From assembly GCF_907165205.1 (NCBI RefSeq), contig NC_058193.1, forward strand, positions 38,581,021-38,645,020: a DNA stretch of 64,000 bases. The letters are read 5' to 3'. Shown here piece after piece: positions 22,520 through 33,900 of this stretch. The notes beneath the pieces are model-generated. The model searched no databases and was not told where the DNA came from. It saw nothing but the letters and a program-made list of their open reading frames with translations. The stretch is from Coccinella septempunctata (lineage: Eukaryota; Arthropoda; Insecta; Coleoptera; Coccinellidae). A program made the position numbers and the translations under genes. Numbering within the stretch: the stretch's first letter is position 1; each line of letters begins with the position of its first letter.

Positions 22520-24290
22520 AGAGGAATCGAATTTTTCAAAAATTGCAAATTTCAATCTTCGATATCTCCTGTTATATTCGTCTGATCCAATTGGGATTTC
22601 CAGTTCTATAATCAGCGTTGCCAAGGCTTTCACCCTAGCATAAAAACTCTATTTCGAAAATCTCGATTTTTTGGGTCAAAAATGAGCAAGGGGTTAGACC
22701 CCCCTAAAATGACCTATTTGCTACTCTCTCTGAAAATCAGGATGTTCTATGACTGTTCTAGGATATGGAGTGCATTGAATTTGTTTTGAAGATTCTAGAA
22801 AACCAAACAGTTGATGATTCAATAGAGAATTGAACTCCAGAGAGCTCTTCGAAGTCAACTCGAAAATGAAAAGTGGAAAAACGAAAAAAATTATTTTCTG
22901 CTAAACAGTGCTAGATATTCGAATGTTTGGTATGAAAATATAGGTTTTTCGAACACGCTGAATCTATTGCGAGCAATTTCGAAAGCCTATCTACCTTCGT
23001 TTAGATTTTCATCTTGGAAATGGCATTTTTCAAAAATTGCAATTTTCAATCTGCGATATCTCCTGTTATATTCGTCTGGTACAATTTTGATTTCCAGTTT
23101 TATAATCAGCATTGCCAAGGCTTCCACCCTAGCACAGAAACTCGATTTTGAAAATCTCGATTTTTTGGGTCAAAAATGAGCAAGGGGTTAGGACCCCCCT
23201 AAAATGGCCTTTTGCTACTCTGTCTGAAAATCGGGATGTTTTATTACTTCCTCAAGATATGGAGTGCATAGAATTTATTTTAAAGATTCTAGAAATGCAA
23301 ACAGTTGATGATTCAATAGGGAATTGCACTCCAGAGAGCTCTTCGAAGTCAACACGAAAATGAAAAGTGGAAAAACGAAAAAAATTATTTTCTCCTAAAC
23401 AGTGCTAGATATTCGAAAATTTGGTATGAATATCTAAGTTTTCGAACACGCTGAATCTATTGCGAGCAATTTCGGAAGCTTATCTCCCTTCGTTTAGATT
23501 TTCTTCTTGGAAATGGCATTTTTCAAAAATTGCAATCTTCAATCTGCGATATCTCCTGTTATAATCGTCTGATCCAATTGGGATTTTCGGTTCTATAATC
23601 AGCGTCGCCAAGGCTTCCACCCTAGCATAAAAACTCGACTTCGAAAATCCCGATTTTTGGGGTCCAAAATTAGCAAGGGGTTAAACCCCCTAAAATGACC
23701 TATTCGCTACTCTGTCAGAAAATCAGGATGTTCTAATACTGTTTTAGGATATGGAGTGCATATAATCTGTTTTGAAGATTCTGGGAAACCAAACAGTTGA
23801 TGATTCAAAACAGAATTGCACTCCAGAGAGCTCTTCGAAGTCAACACGAAAATGAAAAGTGGAAACAAAAATTATTTTCTCCTAAACTGGGTCAGATATT
23901 TGAAATTTTGGTATGAAAATATAGGTTTTCGAACACGCTGAATCTATTGCGAGCAATTTCGAAAGCCTATAACTCTTCGTTTGGATTTTCATCTCGGAAA
24001 TGGCATTTTTCAAAAATTGCCATTTTCAATCTGCGATATCTCCTGTTATATTCGTCTGATCCAATTGGGATTTCCGGTTGTATAATCAGCGTTGCCAACC
24101 CTTGCACAAAAACTCGATTTCGAAAATCTCAATTTTTTGGCTCAAAAATTAGCAAGGGGACCTCCTATATTTGCACCTCTGTTTAAAAATCAGGGTGTCC
24201 TACTTCTGTCCTAGAATGGAGTGCATAGAAGTTGTTCCGTAGATTCCAGAAAACCAGACAGTTCGTGCTCCATCTTTCTGGTGAAGATCG
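22520..24290. repeat. Tandem array, about 490-bp unit, 3.6 copies
   Basis: A complex AT-rich unit repeats head to tail. The shared anchor TTTTTCAAAAATTGC starts at 22532, 23026, 23519 and 24006, giving periods of 494, 493 and 487 bp. Other words recur in the same order in each unit: GATATCTCCTGTTATA, AGCAAGGGG, CTCCAGAGAGCTCTTCGAAG and ACACGCTGAATCTATTGCG. Units are roughly 85-90% identical by eye. The last unit decays after about 24140. Frames such as 22967-23179 and 23947-24186 are repeated images of the unit, not genes. Confidence 0.9.
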
Positions 24291-25968
24291 AGTGTGATGT
24301 CTCGAATATTTCATGATTTTCTCTTTGATCCAATAAGGAAAACGTTCGGTGTGAGTAGATAAGGTTGACATTTTGTTTCTCAACTCATTTCATTGACTAG
24401 AATCTCTCTATTGTTCATTTCCCCGTATTAAATATAATATTTCCCGGGAGGTATCTCGTCCAGATATACTCCGATTCACAACTTCGGTTGTAAACTTGCA
24501 CCGCAAGCTCATAAAGATATTACCTCCTGCGATATTCATCTTCGGAATGGGGGATATCCAAAGAGCCAGAACTTTGTATAGCCGATTCTTGCCCGACGAA
24601 ATATCCCGAGCAAATGGAGGAGTTATTTCCCGTCTATCCCTCAGGAATCCCAACTTTTCAATCGGTCATCCCCCTGAGCACCCGTCTCGCCCATTACAGA
24701 AATCGAATTAAAGGGAAACGGGTCAAGTTTTAACATTCTTTTCCGTGCCGGAAGCCATACTGACATTTCTCTCTCTACCAAGGAGAAGTTGCTATTGAGA
24801 ATTAAAAAAAAAGTGAGAAAGACGGATGATGACAAATTTCGGTTGGTTTGGGGGATGTGGGCGCGAGTGAAAGTGGGGATTTGGCGCGGAAATGGAAATG
24901 GGGGGATTATTGTTCAATATTCGAAAAAATCCTCATCGAACCCTTCTGTTTCACTATTGCTGGAACTGAAATCAAGCACTGAAATTAACTAACCTATGAT
25001 GGCTCTGGTGTGTAATTAAGGCATACTTAGCTGCAAATATATAACACTTAAATCTCAACAAAAGGAGCAAGATGCATCACATTAAATCAATAATTTATTC
25101 AATACACATCAGTGCAGCAAAATAGTATTGAAGCAATTTGAAGGCATGCAAAAAATAGTTATAGTAGTATTTAGAGAAATGTATGCTTTCGAAGGTAGGT
25201 CTTTTTTTTTTGACACAAGATAAAACTTTAAAAATGAATCATTTCACAAAAAATGGCCTCTATGAGTTAGTCTAGATGGCGGAGTTATCTGCCAACGTAA
25301 TTCCAATGAATCTGAAGTACATTAAACCTTTGAAACCCTCTGTAAATTTTTCACATCTCTTCGTAGAAAATCGTTGTTCAATTGATCTATTGTGCGACAG
25401 AAATAGAGAAAAAAATCCTTCTATTTCGGTCGAATTCGATCAGGAGAACCGGCATATCTTCCGGTCTGACAAAAGTCCCAAAAAGACCCGCCTTTTTTTC
25501 GTCCCCATCGAAACGCAACGTTAGTCTGTTTGCACAAAACTCGAAAAATCTGTCGGTCTTTCGACGTTCTCCACTCACCAGATATTTCAGCAATTATCCG
25601 AGGCCCCTCCGGGCTGTGTTGGTAAAAGGAGCCTGATGGAATGACGAGGGCCCTGGAAAATTACATCAATAATGAAAAACGTAATTAGTATTCCACTCAC
25701 GTCGATGATAGACTCGGATTCGTATTCTATAATGCTGTTACACGCGGTCCATTATGGGAATTTTCGATGTTTCCTCGGTTTGCCAGGTGCGTTTTCGCGC
25801 GAGCTCTGAAGCCGTTTGTGCGGCAAATTGATTGTCGGGCCTTTCGGGATTTGGAAATTTCCTGAGAATTCGGATTTTTTCGATTTTTCGCTCGAGGTGC
25901 GATTGTGACGCGGGAAAGTTGTTTGGGATGCGTGATTAACAATTTGTTGTGTTGTGTTGTGTCAAGAA
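24291..25968. other. Gene-free stretch
   Basis: No gene recognised. A short TTGTG-type microsatellite lies at 25943-25962, immediately before the hAT-like element. Confidence 0.45.
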
Positions 25969-26586
25969 TTCAGTTTTATGGATGGGCTAGGGTGAAAAAA
26001 ATATCGATATATATTGTATCGATATTCTTCAATAGTATTGATATATATCGAGGAAAAAATATAGATATTTCGATATATCGGTAGTTTCACCAAACGTGAG
26101 TTTTATCAAAGTATTCGGAAAGAACTGATGAAAAACGTACGAGCTTCTACATCTACAACCACATTCAACTAACTGCCAACTTGTAATCGGTTGAAATCGA
26201 AATCGCTGATTCACTATCCCGAGTAAGCAGAAAGCATGAAAAGGTCCAATTTTAGATCGTGCATGGGTACACACTCATATTTTTTCGTTTAGAACGACTG
26301 TGACAATTGTGATCAAGCTAAAAAATGATCTAAGCAGAGACTTAAATTGACCAGATTGACCTATAGATTCATAGTGAAACTCAATTACCCAACTCGCCGC
26401 CATTATACACACAATACACATCAGATCAACGTCTTTCACACAAAAATATCGAATTTGATACTCCGAAAAAATATCGATAGTCGATAGTATCGGAATTTAA
26501 AATATCGACGATATTTATAGATAATTTTCTGAAAAAATATCGATATTTCGATATATCGATATTTTTCGCCCATCCCTATTCAGTTT
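25969..26586. mobile_element. hAT-like MITE with 8-bp target duplication
   Basis: The element is 25977-26578 (602 bp). It is bounded by an 8-bp perfect direct repeat, TTCAGTTT, at 25969-25976 and 26579-26586. The ends are TATGGATGGGC on the left and, reversed, TAGGGATGGGC on the right. The 8-bp duplication and the GGGATGGGC end are typical of hAT elements. There is no transposase frame. Both subterminal regions are made of overlapping ATCGAT words, including five exact TATCGATA octamers at 26002, 26017, 26472, 26538 and 26554. The 81-codon minus frame at 26029-26274 is uncharacterised and probably chance. Confidence 0.82.
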
Positions 26587-26869
26587 TAAATTGGACACTC
26601 ACTGCAAACAACCTTCGTACTGCTTGAAGCCAGCCTAGGTGGTGGAGTCCTGGAGCAGGACGAGCTGTGTATGGCGCTGCATCGAGAACAAGTCTGATGG
26701 AGACACAATAGACCCTGGACTTCGATATGGAGCACTGTCAAGTGACTTTTGGTTCCAAATAATCATTGAAAACCAGATAGAGGAAGACACAATTCGCCAT
26801 ACTTCAAGGTACTTCTAAATACGACCTCATAATTATACAGTTATGGATAGAGCAGAGCTCCTAGGGACT

Positions 26870-27656
26870 CATTCATTCATTGCGGTATCCCGTTACCGGG
26901 AATAAATCTACAAAAAGACATAAAAAAAGAACAGACTTATATTTTCTTAGGGCTAATTGCGACTGTGTGCCCTCCTGTGACTGAAGAGACCCAACCATGA
27001 CCTACAGAACCTTCCACACTCTGGGCATGGATAGTCATCAACCAGATCTGTCCACCTCTGTATTCTCCTCGAGTTTCCATTATAACTGTGCACCATAGTC
27101 CTCCACTGTGACTTGTCTAACGCTAGTTGTTCCCAATTATGATTGGCATTAACTGATTTTAGGGATTGATGTAGTGTATCCTTAAACCGCTTATACTGGC
27201 CTCCTGGTTTCCGAGCTCCCTCTGTCAATTCGCCATACAGAGCTATTTTGGGGAGTCTTGTGTCTTGCATCCTCAGAATTTGGCCGCTCCATCTGAGTCG
27301 GGCCTTCGTTACTCAAGTCTCAATTGTTGTACAACTCGCGCGATGCAAGACTTCTGCATTTGAAACTTTGTGGAACCATCTGATGTGCATTATCTGTCTT
27401 AGATGACGTTGTTGCGTTTGTTCAAGCTGTTTAATATGTCGCCTGTAGGGCGTCCAGCTTTCGCGTTGGGAGGACGACTGCTATGTAAACAGCTGTCTTG
27501 GTCTTTTCAGATTGAGGTCGTGATTTTGAAACACTTTGTCCTTTAGCTTCCAGAATACCCGTGATGCCGAATTGATACAGTTGTGTATTTCCGTGTCTAG
27601 GTTAGCCCTAGTATTTATGAAGCTACCCAAGTATTTGAACTGCTCGACCTGTTCTA
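26870..27656 (-). mobile_element. 5'-truncated LINE copy 2
   Basis: This is the same family as 16416-17369, over 90% identical by eye, but ends earlier on its 5' side. Its minus-strand frame at 26953-27270 keeps the true C-terminus lost by a frameshift in copy 1: RMQDTRLPKIALYGEL, KPGGQYKRFKDTL, then a CCHH-type CPECGRFC / LFSHRRAH motif common at LINE C-termini. The 3' tail of CATT repeats and the hairpin with a GTAA loop (26888-26901) are identical in design to copy 1. Flanks CTAGGGACT (26861-26869) and CTAGAGACT (27654-27662) may be an aged target duplication, 8 of 9 matching. Confidence 0.85.
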
Positions 27657-27662
27657 GAGACT

Positions 27663-30446
27663 ACGATATAAGAAATTGACCAATCTAATTGGCAGATGGC
27701 AATTAGGTTTAACGATATATGAACCCAGCCTTAGATCTTCTAAATCATCAACCACTAGTGTGTAAGGGACCTAATGATCCCCGTTTACTTCCAATTTTAA
27801 TTTGAATAAGTCCTCATTCTTCTGGAAACATTTCAACTGTCGATGTTTGTGTTTTATTTCATCCTAAATGATTCCTCGACGTGAATTCATCAAAGAGAAT
27901 TTCCGAAAAGTCAAGCGACTGTACAGTTCCCCGAAAGCTCTCTAAATTGCTGCTGTATCTTATCCCAAGATAAATATCAACGCTCCGAAGTTAATCGTAC
28001 TTCTCCCACGTTGATATTTTTCATTTCTTCTCCGTGAAAAACACTCAGCGAAGCCTAGGGCGTCTCCGAAAGTTTTCTCCGAAGTTCCACGGTCTGATAC
28101 TCAACCCTTTTGTGCGAAAGGCAGCACGGGAACTCAACTAAGGTTGCGTTTAGCCAACCGGTAAAATTTGAATACCGATAACCCAATATTCGCGTCTTTG
28201 GCGTCGGGGCGGACGCCACACGTGACGACGTCGGCATCCGACCGTGAAAGACTGTCGGAAATATTGATATTGAAAAAATATGAAATGATTGTTGAAGGAA
28301 AAATGGCATTTTCTCTTGTTGTAGTCCGGATTATGTGCATTCACTTATTGGCTCTACTTTCATGGGTTTCTCCATATCTGGATGATGCATATTTTCGATG
28401 TAAATTGGCAATATTCCTATAGATCGAGTAGAGAATGATTCACGAGCTAATCTATCTGTCACACACGATAAATGTTGAAAAAGTGACTAGTGACTTTGAA
28501 GGTTCATGATTGATCAGATCAAAAAATGAGTTCTGGATTTTGCTGAATATTCAGAACCTGAAAATAGGTTCCGATTGGAGCGCTTCAGGCGGGCATTTGA
28601 GTAATTAAAAGCACAACTTCCTCTCTCCACCGATTCCGAATTTTATGAATCAAGGGTTAGGAGGAAATTAACAGTTCGAAGACTACAAACCAACGCGACA
28701 ATGCGTGAATAAGTCACAGTGGAAAATCAACCTCGTTCTCTAATTATAACCTCACTCTATACAAGCGCGAATAATTGGTCGGCAAATGAAAGGATTGGCA
28801 AATGATCGCGAAAGTAATTAGGACACTCACTTTTCTGCTGGTTGTCCAAAACACCAGGGCACTCTTCGGCAATTTTGAATTTTCCAAGACTTTCGCCCAG
28901 TGCCGAAGGTAGCACTCAGGCGGCACTAAAATGACTGCAGGTGAATGTTTTTAGGCGAAATTTCTGAACGACTGCCAAGTGGTATGTCTGAATAGCTACG
29001 AGATGATTCCGTGATAAAAATGCTCACAGGGAAGGGACGCGACAGACTTATTTCTCTGTCACATCTCCATGTACAGAGCGTCGTGGTTTCGCTGAAAATT
29101 TCTAGTGGGAATCGAAGAAACAGAGAAAATACTTTTCCTCGTCTGTATATACGTCGATGAAATGTATGAATCGTTGCTACGATTAGAAGTAGAACCTTCC
29201 CAATTCAAACCTCTACAAGATCTGCTGATCTGATTGAAATCTTGATAAAAATAAGAATTTCCTAACGTTACTGGAGGAAAAAGGGAACTTATTGAGAGTA
29301 ATTAAGCATATTACCCTCTAGAAAGAAGGTCTTATTTAGCGAGAGCCATTAGCTTTCATCTCAATTCTGTCTCTGAGATCTGAGTTTCCTCAGGTGGATG
29401 AAATCGCTTTGAATTCCTTTTTTTGGACAATATTGTAAAGGTCGAAGATTCCACTGACTGGGTCAACAAAAAAATTGGTCCGAACTTGAATTTCCCTGAC
29501 AATTTAATATAAATTCATCCATTTATTTCCAAAGCTCGGAAAGTCACCATGTTCCTCTGCTACTAAGTGGATCAAATTCCTGTCTTGGCGATATTCCCCA
29601 TGAAAAATTGTCCCGTCCTTTTCGAGTCAACACCTGATCTCATTCCCGCCGTGAATCCTTAAGGGCTCTGCCTGCTACAAAATTCCCATTTTGCATCCGT
29701 CTCACGCCTCCAAGATATGGAGTAGAAAAAAAAGTTTATTCGGACAACACAGCAGGAATATCTGAATATTTATTATGTCGTATTTACCTTGTCGACTCGG
29801 AATGGCAAAAAATTGTATTATTTCGAATTCGGAGGTGAAATTGCCTTCATTCCAACCAGGAAAGGGAAGTTCTTGAATTTATAACAATCATTCATGAAAA
29901 ATTTCATTACTGGACAACAGATAGTCGATAATGGAATGAGAGATGTAAAGTTGAAATATGAGTGCGTAAGTAGATATATGATGTGTACAATTCCCCCTTT
30001 ACAAAAATAAGATGTTGAACTGTTGTTCAATTTTCAAAATTTCCTTGGTCATCAAGGACCAATTTTCACAGAATTTTGGTTTTTCGTGAACACTTGCGAT
30101 TGTGGTTTGTTTGAAATTTGAACTCAAATTCGTGATGATATTTTTTGCACCCTCTAGAGGGATATGCCATAAGCGTGAACGTCATAAAAGAAGGAATCTT
30201 TTTTGGAACTTAGCCCTATCAGTGTGGTTACAGAAATCTATAAGGGGTTTGATGAAATCTGTAAAGGTGTAGTTGTCAGTCGAGAGAATAGATGGCTGGT
30301 ATCATTTCTAAAGCGCCTTTTTCAAGAATAGTTCATCCACCATAAGTTTTGTATTATGAAACAAGTTTTTTCATTGGAATTTGTACTGATATTCAGGATT
30401 CACGATTATTAGGATTGGTAGAAAAGAAAAATAACATTATGTACAA
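27663..30446. other. Intergenic stretch downstream of the ZP gene
   Basis: No gene was assembled. At about 28825-28925 on the minus strand a short open segment ends at a good donor (AAAA followed by GTGAGTG) and is preceded by an acceptor-like site, but no partner exon or family match was found. Confidence 0.35.
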
Positions 30447-30452
30447 TTTATT
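30447..30452 (-). promoter_or_regulatory. Candidate polyadenylation signal of the ZP gene
   Basis: AATAAA on the gene strand, 465 bases past the reconstructed stop codon at 30917. Position is plausible for an insect 3' UTR; no transcript support. Confidence 0.3.
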
Positions 30453-30916
30453 TCTATACAAAAACACTATATATAAAGTATCTTATATTTTCTTAATCCA
30501 TCTTCATATGTACATAAGTACTGTACGAGTGGCGTGAAATGTCACCACGATATGGACACATTAGCGGAGTATTGGAGAATGTAAAAAGCGAAAATAGCAT
30601 ATTTTCCTCCAAATTTTTCCAATCAGATTCACAAAATTGTACAAGCGAAAAAAATTAATCTCGGATTAGTCAGGTCTCGCACCTTGAACGAGTGTTACAC
30701 GATTGAACCTATAAATAGAATGAAAAGTTCTCAGAATTTCACATCACAATTCGCTAGGAGGATCCATTTCAGATCCAAATCTTATCGTTTAAATCAAAAT
30801 ATCTTCTTATCGTTGACCAGAATATTTTATGTAGTTTTCTTCGGATCTGAAATGAACCTCCTTCTCGGCACTTTTGATTTTCGAGTCTCTCGGTTACTTT
30901 CGTTATTAATAATTCG

Positions 30917-33900
30917 TTATTTTCCACTATAATGACTTCCTACGTGCGAAGGTGGTCCCCTATTCTTGTACCTCGATCCGGGCCTGGAATGTACGATGGC
31001 GTAGTGATCGCTATGGGACGATACGGACCTGGCGGAATTCATGGTCGAACCGCCAGAGGTGTAGCCTTTGGGGTGTTGTGGGGGGCCATTCAACGAGTAC
31101 CTGAAACAAGACTGTGCGTTTATAGGGATTAATAGAATGGCTGGGCATAATGCTGACGTTAGTGGTTAATCTGTAAGAGAAGGAATTGAAATTTTTCCAT
31201 GAAAATGTTTCACATGGTAAGAAAAATCCCTTTGAAGTTGGCTCATCTATTAATATCGATGTTACTTCAACATGTTTTGATTGGTAAATGATCTAGTAGT
31301 TGTTTTCTTTATGATTTTTAGTTTGAAATGTTTAATAAGTTGCGTTGAGACACTTTGCACACATCTGAGGGTGAACTGTAGTGAAAAAATCAGTGATAAT
31401 TCTGAATTACCTAGATCCATATTGACTACCATGCCATGATCTGTATGGGTCGTAGTCTTCGATGATACTAGGCTCCTTGTCTATGATTTCGGTACTGGTA
31501 CAGGCGCAGGTCATCGCTGAGCAAAGGAAGATGTTGATGATGAGCATGATCAGGAAGAGAACACCCAGAGTGATGCACAACCAAAGAAGCCACGATGGTC
31601 TGACTCCTCCCACATCATCGCAAAGCTCAGATACCAAGGGAGCTTGACCTGGATCGATTACGAAGACGCTGGTTGACGCCATGAAAACACCTTCGTCTGT
31701 CGGGAGAGGTTTGGATTTAGCACCATTGCAAGAAGGATCCGGACATGCTCCCCTACACAGTCCTATGTCGCACTATAAAAAAGTATCCATATCAGTAAAT
31801 GAACCTACGAAGATTCAGAGAAACAGTGTTAGAATTTCCTAGAACGATCCTCACCTGGAAATGCACATCGGAACCTTCGGAGAACCTAAACATAGACTTG
31901 ATCTCGGCAGTGGCGTAGCCTTTATTGTCGTTGTACGCGAACTGGCTAATGACTTCCTTATCGGCCGGACAGCCATTCTCGTCGATCAGAGGCGCGCTAG
32001 TGTTGAACTTGTTGAAGACGATGCAGTTCTTCACCCTGAAGCCGTGGATGCCGTCCGGTCTGGAGATTTCGGCCCTCAACGTGTAGGATTTCGAGTAGAC
32101 CGTCTGCGCCACCTTCCTCGTGCCATCGAGGATCTTCAAGGATACGGAGGAGGTCTCGTTCTTGGCGTTCTTGAAGCTGGCTTTGCCGCAAGTGATGACG
32201 TAGAATTTGTCGTCGGCCAGTTCTAGGGTCTTGTGGATCCTGACGGCGATGGGGACGGATCTTTCGTCGGTTCTCTGAAATAATCACGATTAGGTGAGAG
32301 ACAGGCGATGTACCAGGCATAGCTTTCGAGAAGAAGAGAAGAGTATGACCGAAAATCATGCTTGTTTGATGAGAAATGATTCAATAATGAATAGGTAAAG
32401 GTCAGGTGAAAAAGGATCAACGACAACAACGAAAATCAATCCAAATCTTCGGAAATATCAATTGGCAACACTGAAATCGCATTTCTACTAACTCCGGTAC
32501 ATGGACATGCTTGAGCGTTCGCTCAAGACCACACCTAGTTCGTGATGACATAATAAAACAATATAAATATTATTGACGATAATTTCACAGCTACAATTCC
32601 CGTTTAGAAAAGATGGTGTTTTTCCGGTGCGATTTGAGGACAGCGGGAAAAAGGTGCATTCTAGTCATTCGTATTCCTGGCAAATAATCATGATGTCTTA
32701 CGAATGAGTCATGCCTATGAAACCGATCGCCCGCAGATGATAATGACAGTGTTTGATCGGTGCAAATTGCTCACTTTGTATTCTAGATCGTCTTGCAACT
32801 GGATGCGTTTTTGCTTTAATTTCAAGGTTAGGGAGATTAACAGTAAAAGGTTCTTCATTAGCATGGTCTGGAGGAATTCCGTGTTAACATATTCGTTTTG
32901 AGACATAGAAACCTAGGTTATACTCCAAGAAAGACACCAGTTCACTTTCGACAGCTCTTCAACAAGAAATAGTGTCAAATTTCAAAGGAAGAGATTTCAT
33001 GAGTTGAAAATTTGTGGAAAAGTTAATCATATTCCTTGCTTTCATTAGCTGTTATTGGATAGATCTGAATCGAATAACACATGATCAAAATTTGGATATT
33101 TTCCATTCAATTCCATAACTCGAACTACCAAAATCAATGGTGTAATGTCTAAAATCTTTGAAAAACAGCTATGTACGAAGGGGATAAGAAATTTGATAGC
33201 TGTGAAGCGTAATTGAAAAATCACCTTGAAAGTAATAATTCCAATTCTAATTGATGCAGAAAAAGAAACTATTCTTGAATGAAAAAACTACGTCTATTAT
33301 TCCGAGTATCCCATTATCGTAGAAATAGCGAATATATAAGTCGATTTTTTCTGGCGTGTAAGAAATCCTCGGGCAGAATAAAACCAGTGCACATTTCCGA
33401 GATATTTGTTAACGATCAGACAAAGAATGTCACAATAAATCGAGCACGATATATACTGGCTTGTTTCTAGTCAACCTTGTAACCCACTGCTAACACTCCT
33501 AAATAGTTTGTTCAAGAACCTTTCTTGAATGTAAATGATAATCATTTGAATAGCTTCACGGTTAATTCATTTTCCTGTGTACATGTTGGATGGGCGCTGG
33601 CAAAGTTCGTATTCGTGGTCAAGTTTAAAACCATTTTTTTCTGGGGTAGAGTTAATTCACAAATCGAGAATGAAAAAAACGCAATCAGGAATTTTTTCTG
33701 AAGAAATCTATCAGTGTTTCAATCTGAAATCTTCGTAGGCAGAAATATCATGGTATGAAATTGTTCAAGGTGAATTATGATGATAATAAAATGGCTGCGA
33801 AACGTTCAACATGACAATACTTTTGATCATAATCGTATTCATCAGTGTTTGATACTTGGAAGACATCAAAGATTTATTCATCTCATAAATTAAGTCTCCC

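Noticed and set aside
22967..24186. Similar small proteins at 22967 and 23947, which could look like a gene family
   Set aside because: They are repeated images of the 490-bp tandem unit and break in the intervening unit.
28744..28926. Candidate minus-strand exon ending at a GTGAGTG donor
   Set aside because: No in-frame partner exon or recognisable domain was found, and the open frame contains a stop close to the supposed acceptor.
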